From positions 343,707-407,706 of the forward strand of contig NZ_JACHJP010000006.1 in assembly GCF_014203715.1 (NCBI RefSeq): a stretch of DNA of 64,000 nucleotides, given 5' to 3'. Origin of the DNA: Streptosporangium saharense (GTDB taxonomy: Bacteria; Actinomycetota; Actinomycetes; Streptosporangiales; Streptosporangiaceae). The notes under the pieces are model-generated. The model had not been told where the DNA came from. It saw only the letters and a list, made by a program, of their open reading frames with translations, and made no database searches. Positions 44,338-53,001 of the stretch are shown one piece after another. The stretch's first letter is position 1. Each line of letters starts with the position of its first letter. Position numbers and translations under genes: made by a program.

Positions 44338-45180
44338 TCAGGCGGCCAGGAAGTGCGTCAGGTGGCGAAGCACCCGTTGCGGCTGCTCCTCGGGCAGGAA
44401 GTGCTTGCAGTCCTCGATCGCGGCGCCCGTCACCCGCTCCGCGTAGTCCTCCCAGATCCTCAGCACCGGACTGCGGCCGAGCCCGCCCTGGGCGCCCCAC
44501 AGCAGGAGCAGCGGCAGGCGGAGCCGGTTGCCCTCGCGGGCGTCGCGCTCGTCGGCCTCCAGGTCCTCCCGGAACCCGGCCCGGTAGTCCTCAAGCGAGG
44601 CATGTAGCGCGTCAGGATCGCTGAAGGCCGTGACGTACTCCGCCAGCGCCTCGGCGTCGATCGCCCCGGGCACGAAGGACTGGCGTTCGAAGAAGAACCT
44701 CAGGTAGGCCTCGACGTTGCCCGCGATGAGCAGTTCGGGCAGGTCGGGCTGGAGGTGGAAGAACCAGTGCCACATCACCGCGGCCGAGTCGCGGTCGAAG
44801 GAGTTCATGACCTCCCTGGACGGCAGGATGTCGAGCAGGGCGAGCCGTTCGACCTGGCCGGGGACGTCGAGCGCCCAGCGGTGCGCGACCCTGGCGCCCC
44901 GGTCGTGACCGACGACGGCCGCCGTCTCGAAGCCCAGCTTCTCGACGAGCCGGGACAGGTCGGCGGCCGTGCTCCGCTTGTCGTAGCCCGAGCCCGGCTT
45001 GCCGGAACGGCCGTAGCCGCGCAGGTCGGGGGCGACGACCGTGTGGTGCTCGCTGAGGGGCTCCATGAGGTGGCGCCAGCAGTGGCCGGTCTGCGGCCAG
45101 CCGTGCAGCAGGACGACGAGCCTGTCCCCGGAGCCGCAGCGCCGGTAGAACAGGGAGCCGGTGTGGTGGGTGGTGATCAT
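44338..45180 (-). CDS. Alpha/beta hydrolase, haloacetate dehalogenase type
   Basis: A 280-residue alpha/beta hydrolase. The oxyanion motif is LLHGWPQT, the nucleophile elbow is VVGHDRGARVAHR (Asp nucleophile, not Ser), and WHWFFHLQPDLPELLI and EDYRAGFREDL are landmarks of the fluoroacetate/haloacetate dehalogenase group. CKHFLPEEQP carries the catalytic His. Members hydrolyse haloacetates or epoxides. It is downstream of iclR on the same strand. The real substrate could be an epoxide or ester in this pathway. Confidence 0.82.
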   Translation of the reverse strand: MITTHHTGSLFYRRCGSGDRLVVLLHGWPQTGHCWRHLMEPLSEHHTVVAPDLRGYGRSGKPGSGYDKRSTAADLSRLVEKLGFETAAVVGHDRGARVAHRWALDVPGQVERLALLDILPSREVMNSFDRDSAAVMWHWFFHLQPDLPELLIAGNVEAYLRFFFERQSFVPGAIDAEALAEYVTAFSDPDALHASLEDYRAGFREDLEADERDAREGNRLRLPLLLLWGAQGGLGRSPVLRIWEDYAERVTGAAIEDCKHFLPEEQPQRVLRHLTHFLAA

Positions 45181-45218
45181 CGGGAGAGGTCCTCTCGGAC
45201 CCGCGCCCCGGCGACGAA

Positions 45219-46061
45219 CTACCCGAGAAGTCCCATCTCCTGGCCGCGGAAGCCAGGGCGCAGGTCTGCTTCGATCTGGGCGACGGCCCGCTCGATGACG
45301 GGCAGGAAGTCGCGCATGGACTGTGCGGTGCCACGGCCGGAGAGCATCGACACGTTGATGGCGGCGACGACCCGGCCGGTCGAGTCGCGGACGGGCATGG
45401 CGAGCGAGCGCGTGCCCTCGTCGTACTCCTGGTCGACGATCGCCCAGCCCTGCGTCCTGACCTTGGTGATCAGGGAACGCAGCTTGGCGGGGTCGGTCAC
45501 GGTGCGCCGGGTGTGGGCCTCAAGCCGTACCGAGGAGAGATAGGCGTCGAGCCGTTCCTCGGGCTGCCCGGCGAGCAGCACCCGCCCCATGGAGGTGGGG
45601 TAGGCGGGGAAGCGGCTGCCGACCATTATCGGCACGGACATCAGGCGCTTGGTCGGGACGCGGGCGACGAAGACCACCTCCTCGCCGTCGAGCACGCCGA
45701 GGGAGCAGCTCTCGTGGATCTCGGTGACGAGCTGTTCCATGTGCGGGAGCGCCACGTCGGGGAGGCTGAGGCTGGACAGGTAGGCGTAGCCGAGCTCCAG
45801 GATGCGTGGGCGCAGGGCGTAGAGACGGCCGTCGGTGACCATGTATCCCAGATCGACGAGCGTGAGCAGGAAGCGCCGGGTCGCGGCCCTGTCGAGCCCG
45901 GTGGCCTTGGAGACCTCGGTGGAGGTCATCTGGGGCCGGGTCTCGTCGAAGGCCTTGATGATCTTCAAGCCACGTTCGAGCGACTGGACGAAGTACGCCG
46001 GGCGCTCGCCGTTGCGCGGCTCCGGCTCGGTCCCGTCCGCGTCACGGCCGGTCCGCGTCAT
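45219..46061 (-). CDS. IclR family regulator, PcaR/PobR-like
   Basis: A 280-residue regulator. The N-terminal winged helix reads FVQSLERGLKIIKAFDETRPQMTSTEVSKATGLDRAATRRFLLTL, and the C-terminal IclR effector domain contains FVARVPTKRLMSVPIMVGSRFPAYPTSMGRVLLA and AAINVSMLSG. The SLERGL start is typical of the aromatic-pathway subgroup (PcaR, PobR). GGAGGG precedes ATG 46061. It is the best candidate to bind the GTGCGC palindromes of sites A-C. Confidence 0.92.
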   Translation of the reverse strand: MTRTGRDADGTEPEPRNGERPAYFVQSLERGLKIIKAFDETRPQMTSTEVSKATGLDRAATRRFLLTLVDLGYMVTDGRLYALRPRILELGYAYLSSLSLPDVALPHMEQLVTEIHESCSLGVLDGEEVVFVARVPTKRLMSVPIMVGSRFPAYPTSMGRVLLAGQPEERLDAYLSSVRLEAHTRRTVTDPAKLRSLITKVRTQGWAIVDQEYDEGTRSLAMPVRDSTGRVVAAINVSMLSGRGTAQSMRDFLPVIERAVAQIEADLRPGFRGQEMGLLG

Positions 46062-46183
46062 CGTCTCACCCTCCTGCTGCCCTGACGTTCCGCCCCGCTG
46101 GAAGTCCCCTGCTGGAGATCCGTGGCGGAGATCTCAGCATAGGGGGAGCGCGGGCCGGTTCCGTCTGGCCGGTGGGCACGCCC

Positions 46184-46942
46184 TCAGCCTCCGTTCCCTG
46201 CGGCCTCGGCCAGGATCGCCGCCAGTTCCCGGGGACGGCTCAGCATCGGCGAGTGGGAGCTGTCCAGGCTCAGCGTCCGCGTCGCCCGCCCGGCCATCCT
46301 GGCCTGCGCGACGGGGGAGAGCGCCTGGTCGTTCTCGCACACCACGTACGTCGAGGGGATCGTGTGCCAGGCGGCCTCGGTCACCGGGGAGCCGACGGTC
46401 ATGAGGTGCTCGGGGGTCAGGGACGCCACGGCGGCACGCGCCAGGGCCGGGTCGCAGTCGCCGTAGAACATGTGCGTCGCGGCCTCCTCGGAGACCGTCA
46501 GGTAGTCGCCCTCGGCGACCGAGGTGAGGTGGGGCTCGGGCGGCACCGGGGCGGGCACGGCCGCGTCCACGCAGGACTCGCCCACCTCCAGCATGAACGC
46601 CGCCACGTAGACCAGCCGCCTGACCCTGCCGCCGAGCCCGTCGCCGAGCCCGTCGCCGAGCCCGTCGCCGGGCCCGGAGTCGAGACCGGAGACGGCCTGG
46701 GTGACGACCGCCCCGCCGTACGAGTGGCCGCACACCACGAGCGGCCCCGTCAGGTTCTCCAGTTCGGCGCGCAGGAAGGCGGAGTGCCCGGCCAGGTCGT
46801 GCCGTCCGGGAGCGCGCCCGACACCGGGCAGTTGTACGGCGAGCGTCCTGAGGCCCTCCTCCCCAAGGAAGGGGAGGAGGGGGTCCCAGGACCGGGCGCC
46901 GTGCCAGGCGCCGTGCACCAGGACGAGGGTCGGTCCTGTCAT
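46184..46942 (-). CDS. Alpha/beta fold hydrolase
   Basis: A 252-residue hydrolase of the esterase/hydroxynitrile-lyase-like group. The oxyanion motif is LVHGAWHGA, the nucleophile elbow VCGHSYGGAVV (Ser) and the His region LDSSHSPMLSRP. A GDGL microrepeat of three 12-nt units (46632-46668, minus strand) lengthens a surface loop. ATG 46942 is about 44 bp from operator site C. It is probably an esterase/lactonase of the same regulon. Confidence 0.8.
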   Translation of the reverse strand: MTGPTLVLVHGAWHGARSWDPLLPFLGEEGLRTLAVQLPGVGRAPGRHDLAGHSAFLRAELENLTGPLVVCGHSYGGAVVTQAVSGLDSGPGDGLGDGLGDGLGGRVRRLVYVAAFMLEVGESCVDAAVPAPVPPEPHLTSVAEGDYLTVSEEAATHMFYGDCDPALARAAVASLTPEHLMTVGSPVTEAAWHTIPSTYVVCENDQALSPVAQARMAGRATRTLSLDSSHSPMLSRPRELAAILAEAAGNGG

Positions 46943-46985
46943 TTCGATCGTCCTCGCTCTTCAGGCTCGGGGTTGTGCCAGGAAT

Positions 46986-47019
46986 GTTAACATGCCGCAC
47001 ACACGTGCGCTATGCGCAC
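46986..47019 (-). promoter_or_regulatory. Paired IclR-type operator, site C
   Basis: GTGCGC-TAT-GCGCAC (47005-47019), identical to the strong site at A, has a weaker partner at 46986-47000 (GTTAACATGCCGCAC) 19 bp away. Here the strong copy is distal to the gene, the reverse of sites A and B. Confidence 0.72.
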
Positions 47020-47042
47020 AAAAGGTGGCCCGGAGACGACAA

Positions 47043-47073
47043 CGGCCCCCGTCCGCGTGGCGGTCGGGGGCCG
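47043..47073 (-). terminator. Hairpin terminator of mtnD
   Basis: CGGCCCCCG (47043-47051) and CGGGGGCCG (47065-47073) pair, with an inner CCGC/GCGG stem, 15 bp after the mtnD stop on the minus strand. Confidence 0.78.
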
Positions 47074-47088
47074 GAGGGAGGGGAGGCG

Positions 47089-47673
47089 TCACGCCACGGG
47101 GCGGCCCGCGGTGATCGTGTCGAAGTCGGGGATCCGTTCGGCGATCGGGTTGCCGGTGAAGTCGCCGACCCAGCCGTCGTCGTCGTGGAAGAAACGGATC
47201 GCGGTGAAGGCCGGTTCCGTGCCCATGTCGAACCAGTGCGTGGTGTTCCTCGGCACGCTCAGCAGGTCGCCCGCCTCGCACAGCACCGCGTGGATCCTGC
47301 CCTCGGTGTGCAGGTAGAAGATGCCGGAGCCCTCGACGAAGAAGCGGACCTCGTCGTCGTCGTGGGTGTGCTCGGCGAGGAACTTCCGCCGCGCCCCCGC
47401 GGCCCGCTCCGGCCAGTCGGCACTGCCGTCGGGGTGCAGCTGGGCGACGTCGACGAAGGTGTATCCCTCCTCGGCGACGACCCTGTCCACCTCCTCGCGG
47501 TAGGCCTTGAGGATCTCGTCCTGCGAGGCCCCCGAGGGCAGGTCCTCGGCCACCCTCCAGTGGCGCAGCCGGACGTCGATGCCCTTGAGCTCGGTGGCGA
47601 TCTCGTCGGGATCGACGGTCGCCAGCAGTCTCTCGGGAGCCTCGCCGTCGGTGTAGACGGTCAGGTATGTCAT
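47089..47673 (-). CDS. mtnD: Acireductone dioxygenase
   Basis: A 194-residue cupin of the ARD family. Metal ligands are visible in EHTHDDDEVRFFVEGSGIF (two His and Glu) and a third His in RNTTHWFDMG. It oxidises acireductone (1,2-dihydroxy-3-keto-5-methylthiopentene) to 2-keto-4-methylthiobutyrate and formate (iron form) in methionine salvage. The start is ATG 47673, with TATACT ending 7 bp upstream, so the mRNA is likely leaderless. It is divergent from the ABC-mtnK operon. Confidence 0.95.
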   Translation of the reverse strand: MTYLTVYTDGEAPERLLATVDPDEIATELKGIDVRLRHWRVAEDLPSGASQDEILKAYREEVDRVVAEEGYTFVDVAQLHPDGSADWPERAAGARRKFLAEHTHDDDEVRFFVEGSGIFYLHTEGRIHAVLCEAGDLLSVPRNTTHWFDMGTEPAFTAIRFFHDDDGWVGDFTGNPIAERIPDFDTITAGRPVA

Positions 47674-47680
47674 GACCTGG

Positions 47681-47686
47681 AGTATA
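47681..47686 (-). promoter_or_regulatory. -10 of mtnD, leaderless
   Basis: On the minus strand TATACT lies exactly 7 nt before ATG 47673, so transcription should begin at or next to the start codon. The -35 is weak. The shared divergent region also holds ATCTATGTAT at 47701-47710. Confidence 0.6.
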
Positions 47687-47716
47687 AGCTAAAACCTAGT
47701 ATCTATGTATGAAAAG

Positions 47717-47746
47717 TGGACAATTACCGCCAAGGGTGCATAGCAT
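47717..47746 (+). promoter_or_regulatory. Promoter of the ABC-mtnK operon, leaderless
   Basis: TGGACA (47717-47722) and TAGCAT (47741-47746) are 18 bp apart. The GTG start at 47753 is 7 nt after the -10, implying a leaderless mRNA; no ribosome site precedes it. Confidence 0.5.
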
Positions 47747-47752
47747 CCGGCT

Positions 47753-48850
47753 GTGATCCATGCAAGAGTCCTCGGAGCCACACTCGTGTTCAGTGCCCTC
47801 GCGCTCGCGGGCTGCTCCCAGACAACCCCCACCCCGACCGCCACGACAGCCGCGTCCTCCGCAGCCGCGCCTGTCCCGACGGCCTCCCCGACCGTGCCCG
47901 TTCCCCCGAAGTTCGCCCAGGGCGTCACCGTCGCGCTGGTACGCCAGCTCTCGTCCGGCGACTACTTCGAGCAGTGGCTCGCGGGCGCCCAGGCCGAGGC
48001 CAAGACGCTCAACGTCAAGCTGGAGCTGTCCAGCGGCGACGGCAACAACGACAAGCAGGCGCTCAACCTGGAACAGGCGGTGCAGCGCAGGGCCGACGCG
48101 ATCATCGTCGACCACGGCTTCGCCGACACGGTCCAGCCCGCCATCAAGAAGGCCGTCGCCGCGGGCATCCCGCTGGTCGCCTTCGACGTCGATCCCGGCA
48201 CCCCCGAGGCTGTCCAGCTCACCCAGGACGACCACAGGATCGCGAGTCAGGGCCTCGACCAGCTCAAGGCCGACCTCGGGGACGGCGGCGAGGTCGTCTA
48301 CGTCTACGTCGCGGGCTTCGCGCCGCTCGACCGCCGTAACGAGACCTGGACCCGGTTCAAGAAGGACAACCCGGCCATCAAGCAGGTCGCCCAGATCGGC
48401 GTGGTCAACAGCTCGACGGCCTCCGCCGTCGCGGACCAGGCCAAGGCCGCGCTGCAGGCCAACCCCGGCGTGAAGGCGATCTTCGCCCCCTACAACGAGT
48501 TCGCCAAGGGCGCCGCGCTCGCCGTCAAGGAACTCGGCCTGCAGGACAAGGTCAGGATCTACGGCGCCGACATCTCCACCGCCGACATCGGCGTCATGAC
48601 CGAGCCCCGCAGCCCGTGGGTGGCCACCTCGGCGACCGACCCGTCCAACGTCGGCAGGGTCGCCGTCCGCGCCGCCGCGCTGCTCGTCGCCGGGGAGAAG
48701 GTCGAGCACACCCTCACCGTGCCGCCCGCGCTCATCACCCAGAAACAGCTGCGCGACGGCGGCATCACCGGCATCGAACAGCTCGTCCAGGCCGTCCCCG
48801 GCCTGAACACCCCCGAGATCGCCAAGGTCCCCTGGGCGGCGTCGTCGTGA
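47753..48850 (+). CDS. Ribose-type ABC binding lipoprotein (methylthioribose candidate)
   Basis: A 365-residue Peripla_BP_4-type lipoprotein. The lipobox is ALAGCSQ, with Cys at about residue 20, then a Thr/Pro/Ala-rich linker. The binding domain contains VALVRQLSSGDYFEQWLAGAQAEA, ALNLEQAVQRRADAIIVDHG and VKAIFAPYNEFAKGAALAVKELG. It is the first gene of an operon that ends in mtnK, so 5-methylthioribose is the likely ligand; this is inferred from context. Confidence 0.85.
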   Translation: MIHARVLGATLVFSALALAGCSQTTPTPTATTAASSAAAPVPTASPTVPVPPKFAQGVTVALVRQLSSGDYFEQWLAGAQAEAKTLNVKLELSSGDGNNDKQALNLEQAVQRRADAIIVDHGFADTVQPAIKKAVAAGIPLVAFDVDPGTPEAVQLTQDDHRIASQGLDQLKADLGDGGEVVYVYVAGFAPLDRRNETWTRFKKDNPAIKQVAQIGVVNSSTASAVADQAKAALQANPGVKAIFAPYNEFAKGAALAVKELGLQDKVRIYGADISTADIGVMTEPRSPWVATSATDPSNVGRVAVRAAALLVAGEKVEHTLTVPPALITQKQLRDGGITGIEQLVQAVPGLNTPEIAKVPWAASS

Positions 48851-50352
48851 CGGTGCTGTCCGTCTCCGAGGTGTCGAAGACGTACGGCGCGACCAGGGCA
48901 CTGCGCGGGGTCAGCCTCGACCTCGCACCCGGGGAGGTCCTCGGGCTCATCGGCGCCAACGGCGCGGGCAAGTCCACCCTGATCAAGGTGCTGTCCGGCG
49001 CCACGAGGGCCTCCTCAGGGTCTGTCAGGCTCGCGGGACGGCCCTTCGAGCCCTCGGGTCCGCTCGACGCCCAGGCCGCCGGGGTGCAGACCGTCCACCA
49101 GAACATCGACGACGGCGTGGTGCCCGGCATGACCGTCGCGGAGAACCTCACCCTCGACGGGTTCGGCCGGGGCGGTTCGGGCTGGTTCGTCACCCGGGGG
49201 CGGATCCGTGAGCGGGCCAGGCCCGTCGCGGCCGACGCCGGGCTCCTCGCGGACCTTGACGCCCCCGTGGAGTCGCTGTCGCCGAGCGGGCGCCAGCGGG
49301 TCGTCATCGCCCGCGCGCTGTCACGCGCGCCCAAGGTGCTCATCCTCGACGAGCCGACCTCGACCCTGTCGGCGGCGGAGGCCGACGCCCTGCTGCCCAG
49401 GGTCCGCGAGCTCGCGGGCGACGGCGTGGCCGTGCTGTACGTCTCGCACCGCCTCTCCGAGATCGAGGCCCTGTGCGATCGCGTCGTGGTGCTGCGCGAC
49501 GGCCGGGCCAGGCGGACGTTCACCGCCCCGGTCGACCGCCACGCCGTGGTGGCCGCCATGCTGGGCGACCTCGTGCCGGACACGTCCACGACAGGGAAGG
49601 CCGTGGACACCTCGGAGAGCGTGCTGACCGCGTCGGGCGTGACGGCCCGTCCCGGTGGCGCGCCGTTCGACCTGCGGGTACGGCCCGGCGAGATCCTCGG
49701 TGTCACCGGGCTCGTCGGCTCGGGCAAGACGGAGCTGCTCGAACAGTTCTTCGGCGCCAGGCCGCTGCTGTCCGGCACGCTCACCCTCGGCGGCGCGCCG
49801 TACCGGCCGAAGGATCCGGGGGCGGCGATCAAGGCGGGGGTCGCGCTGGTCGCGGAGGAGCGGGCGGCGCGGGCCGTGGTGCCCGGCTGGTCGCTGCGGG
49901 CCCACGTGAGCCTGCCCAGGCTCGGGGCGCACACCGTGGCCGGGGTGCTCTCGCGCCGCGCCGAGCGCTCCTCGGCGGAGGAGGTAGTACGGCTGCTCGC
50001 CGTGCGGACCTCCGGCGTCGAGGCCGCCATCGAGACGCTGTCGGGAGGCAACCAGCAGAAGGTCGTCGTCGGCAGGTGGCTGACCGGCTCACCCAGGCTG
50101 CTGCTGCTGGACGAGCCGTTCCGCGGGGTGGACGTGGGGGCGCGCGCCGACCTCGGCCGGGTCCTGCGCGGACGCGCCGACGGCCTCGCCGTACTCGTGG
50201 CCTCCTCCGACCCGGAAGAGGTGCTCGAACTGGCCGACCGGATCCTCGTGCTGCACGAGGGAAGCCTGGCGGGGGAGCTGCGCGCGGCCGACGCGACCGC
50301 GGAGCGGCTCACCGGCCTCATGGCGGGCACCCCCGCGCGGGAGCCGTCATGA
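48847..50352 (+). CDS. Ribose-type ABC ATPase, two domains
   Basis: A 501-residue RbsA-like protein. Domain 1 has Walker A GANGAGKST, a signature region LSPSGRQRVVIARA and Walker B VLILDEPTS. Domain 2 has a Walker A-like GLVGSGKTE, signature LSGGNQQKVVVGRWL and Walker B LLLLDEPFRG, the usual asymmetric pair. The GTG start overlaps the binding-protein stop. Confidence 0.92.
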   Translation: MTVLSVSEVSKTYGATRALRGVSLDLAPGEVLGLIGANGAGKSTLIKVLSGATRASSGSVRLAGRPFEPSGPLDAQAAGVQTVHQNIDDGVVPGMTVAENLTLDGFGRGGSGWFVTRGRIRERARPVAADAGLLADLDAPVESLSPSGRQRVVIARALSRAPKVLILDEPTSTLSAAEADALLPRVRELAGDGVAVLYVSHRLSEIEALCDRVVVLRDGRARRTFTAPVDRHAVVAAMLGDLVPDTSTTGKAVDTSESVLTASGVTARPGGAPFDLRVRPGEILGVTGLVGSGKTELLEQFFGARPLLSGTLTLGGAPYRPKDPGAAIKAGVALVAEERAARAVVPGWSLRAHVSLPRLGAHTVAGVLSRRAERSSAEEVVRLLAVRTSGVEAAIETLSGGNQQKVVVGRWLTGSPRLLLLDEPFRGVDVGARADLGRVLRGRADGLAVLVASSDPEEVLELADRILVLHEGSLAGELRAADATAERLTGLMAGTPAREPS

Positions 50353-51353
50353 GCGCCGCCGGAAGGGCCGGGGACGCGGCCAACCGGTACGGGCTGCTCG
50401 TCGTGCTCGCCGGACTGCTCCTGACCTTCTCCCTCGTCCGGCCCGCCTTCGCGACCTACGGCAACGCCCTGATCGTCCTGCAGTCGGTCGCGGTCGTCGG
50501 CGTCGTCGCCCTCGGCGTCACGGTCTCCATGACGACCGGGGGGTTCGACCTGTCGGCGGGGGCGTGTGTCGGGACCGTCGTGATGGTGACGGCGCTGGCG
50601 ATGGTGCGGTACAACCTCACGGGCGCGAGCGCCGTCGTGGCGGGCCTGCTCGCCGGGCTGCTCGTGGCGGGGGTGAACGTGCTGCTCACCGTGGTCGCGC
50701 GGGTGCCCGACCTGGTGGCGACGCTCGGCACGATGTTCCTGTTCCAGGGGCTGGCGCTGATCGTCACCTCGGGCCAGTCGGTCGCGGCGGGCATGACCGT
50801 GGACGGCGCGCCCGCCCCGGGACGCTACACCGAGGGCTTCGCCTGGCTCGGCGGCGGCACGATCGCCTCGGTCCCGGTGCCGGTGGTGGTCTTCGCGCTG
50901 CTCGCCGTCGCCGTCCACGTCCTGCTCGGCCACACCCGCTGGGGCAGGGCGCTGTACGCGATCGGCGGCAACGCCGAGGCGGCCAGGCTCGCCGGGATCC
51001 GCGTGGCGCGCTACCGGGCGCTGGGCTACGTGATCTCCGGCCTGTGCGCCGCGCTCGGCGGCATCCTGCTCTCGGCGAGGCTCGGCCGGGGTGACGTGGG
51101 CGCGGGCGACCCCTACCTGCTGCAGTCGGTGGCCGCCGCCCTCATCGGGTTCGCGGTCCTGGGCACCAACCGGCCAAACGCGCTCGGCACCGTCGTCGGC
51201 GCCCTGTTCATCGGCGTGGTCATCAACGGGATGACCATGCTCAACGCGCCCTACTACGCGCAGACCTTCGTCCAGGGCGCGCTGCTCGTCGGCTCGCTCG
51301 TGATGAGTTTCGGACTCGCCCGTGGTGGGCGAGAGGGGAGGACCTCCCGGTGA
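50349..51353 (+). CDS. Ribose-type ABC permease
   Basis: A 334-residue RbsC-like permease with about ten membrane helices. Conserved motifs are GGFDLSAGACVGTVVM, VPDLVATLGTMFLFQGLALI and the cytoplasmic IGGNAEAARLAGIRVARYRALGYVISG. ATGA overlap with the ATPase fixes the start. It overlaps mtnK by GTGA. Confidence 0.92.
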   Translation: MSAAGRAGDAANRYGLLVVLAGLLLTFSLVRPAFATYGNALIVLQSVAVVGVVALGVTVSMTTGGFDLSAGACVGTVVMVTALAMVRYNLTGASAVVAGLLAGLLVAGVNVLLTVVARVPDLVATLGTMFLFQGLALIVTSGQSVAAGMTVDGAPAPGRYTEGFAWLGGGTIASVPVPVVVFALLAVAVHVLLGHTRWGRALYAIGGNAEAARLAGIRVARYRALGYVISGLCAALGGILLSARLGRGDVGAGDPYLLQSVAAALIGFAVLGTNRPNALGTVVGALFIGVVINGMTMLNAPYYAQTFVQGALLVGSLVMSFGLARGGREGRTSR

Positions 51354-52543
51354 CCGCCTACGAACTGCTCTCGGTCGAGACGGTTCCCGCCTACGTCGAG
51401 TCCAGGCCCGCGCTGCGCGACCTGCTCGGCCCCGGCGCCGTGACCTCCGTGCGGGAGGTGAGCGACGGCAACCTCAACCTGGTGTTCGTCGTCGAGGGCG
51501 CCGATGGGAGCAGCAGCCGGGGGCTGGTGCTCAAGCAGGCGCTGCCGTACGTGCGGGTCGATCCGACCTGGCCTGTCACGGCCGAGCGCAACGGGTACGA
51601 GGCGGGGGCGCTGCGCGTGCACAACGCGGTCGCGCCCGGCCTGGTGCCCGAGATCTACGACGCCGACCCCGCGCGGCACGTCGTGGCGATCGAGGACCTG
51701 TCGGACCACCGGGTCTGGCGGGGCGCCCTCAACGAGGGGCTGCGGCACGAGGGCGTCGCCGCCGACCTCGGCCGCTACGTCGCGCGGGTCGGGTTCGGCA
51801 CCTCGGTCTTCGGGCTCGGCGCCAGGGCGCACAAGGCGGCGGTCGCGGCCTCGGTCAACCCCGAGATGTGCGAGATCACCGAGGACCTCGTCTTCACCGA
51901 GCCCTACGTCACCCACGAGCACAACCGGATCAGACCGGCGAACGAGCGCGACGTGGCCGACTACGTGGGCGACCCCCGGGTGCGGGCCGCGATCGGCACG
52001 GCCAAGCTGACGTTCATGACGCACGCCGAGGCGCTCGTCCACGGGGACCTGCATACCGGTTCCGTGCTCGTGCGTGACGAGCCGCGCTCGACCCGTGCCT
52101 TCGATGTCGAGTTCGCCTTCTACGGCCCCCTCGGGTTCGACCTCGGCGCGCTGTGGGGCAACTACGTGCTGGCCGCCGCCCGCGCCCTCGCGTTCGGTGA
52201 CGAGGCCCACGCCTCCTGGGTGCTCGGCCTGGCCCGGGAGACCTGGGAGGCGTTCGAGGAGGAGTTCACCCGGCTGTGGCCCGGGCGCGCGGACCCGCGG
52301 GTCGGGGAGCTTGAGCCGTACCTGGCCAAGGTGTACGGCGACGCGATCGCGGTGGCGGCGGCGAAGGCGGCGCGCCGGGTCATCGGCTACGCGGGTGTTT
52401 CCGACATCGACACGCTGCCCGAGGACCTGCGGGCGGGCGCGGTCCGCGGGGTGCTCGGCGCGGCCAGGCTGCTGCTGGTCGAGGGAGGCGGTCCCGGTGT
52501 CCTCGACCGGGTCGGTGGAGTTCTGGCGGGTAAAAACCTGTAA
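51350..52543 (+). CDS. mtnK: S-methyl-5-thioribose kinase
   Basis: A 397-residue MtnK. Kinase landmarks are VREVSDGNLNLVF (nucleotide loop), LVLKQALPYVRV (Lys), catalytic ALVHGDLHTGSVLV and the DFG-like FDVEFAFYGPLGFDLG. It phosphorylates methylthioribose to methylthioribose-1-phosphate, which MtnA then isomerises. It is translationally coupled to the ABC permease, so uptake and phosphorylation are linked. Confidence 0.94.
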   Translation: MTAYELLSVETVPAYVESRPALRDLLGPGAVTSVREVSDGNLNLVFVVEGADGSSSRGLVLKQALPYVRVDPTWPVTAERNGYEAGALRVHNAVAPGLVPEIYDADPARHVVAIEDLSDHRVWRGALNEGLRHEGVAADLGRYVARVGFGTSVFGLGARAHKAAVAASVNPEMCEITEDLVFTEPYVTHEHNRIRPANERDVADYVGDPRVRAAIGTAKLTFMTHAEALVHGDLHTGSVLVRDEPRSTRAFDVEFAFYGPLGFDLGALWGNYVLAAARALAFGDEAHASWVLGLARETWEAFEEEFTRLWPGRADPRVGELEPYLAKVYGDAIAVAAAKAARRVIGYAGVSDIDTLPEDLRAGAVRGVLGAARLLLVEGGGPGVLDRVGGVLAGKNL

Positions 52544-52596
52544 AATTGGTAGGAAAAATATGGTAAATTCTCCTTGATCGTTACAAGGAGGCAATC

Positions 52597-53001
52597 GTGC
52601 ACGTCGACCTTGAGGGGGAGGGGCTCGGCCGTCTCATCGACTCCGCCAGACAGGCACTGCGGACGGCCGGTGAGCCCCTGCCCGACGTCACAGGAGAGGG
52701 AGAGTCGGCGGGAGGGCTGGTCAGGGCGACCGCGGGGGGCGCGGGGACGCTGGAGTCGCTGCGCCTCGACCCGCGCGCCCTGCGGGCGGGCTCCCAGGAA
52801 CTGGCCGAGCAGATCGTCGACGCCGTCAACGCCGCCCTGTCCGACCTGCGCTCCAGGGTAGGCGCCGTACCGTCGGTCCCGGGCGTCACCGGTCTGGAGG
52901 CGGAGCTGGAGCGGCTCCAGGAGGAGGCGCTGACCAGGCTCGACGCCTTCACCGGCGCGATCGGCGACGTCCTGGCCCGCATCGAGGGCAGGGCCGGATG
53001 A
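52597..53001 (+). CDS. YbaB/EbfC-like protein of an ESX-type module
   Basis: A 134-residue protein. The N-terminal helix MHVDLEGEGLGRLIDSARQAL precedes a YbaB/EbfC-like core (LVRATAGGAGTLESLRLDPRALRAGSQELAEQIVDAVNAALSDLR). In actinomycetes such proteins often head small WXG100/toxin loci. GTG 52597 has a canonical AAGGAGG. It overlaps the next gene by ATGA. Its precise role (chaperone or DNA binding) is unknown. Confidence 0.72.
   Translation: MHVDLEGEGLGRLIDSARQALRTAGEPLPDVTGEGESAGGLVRATAGGAGTLESLRLDPRALRAGSQELAEQIVDAVNAALSDLRSRVGAVPSVPGVTGLEAELERLQEEALTRLDAFTGAIGDVLARIEGRAG

Noticed and set aside
46632..46668. A functional tandem repeat in the alpha/beta hydrolase
   Set aside because: Three 12-nt units encode GDGL in a surface loop; this is simple microsatellite expansion with the frame kept.
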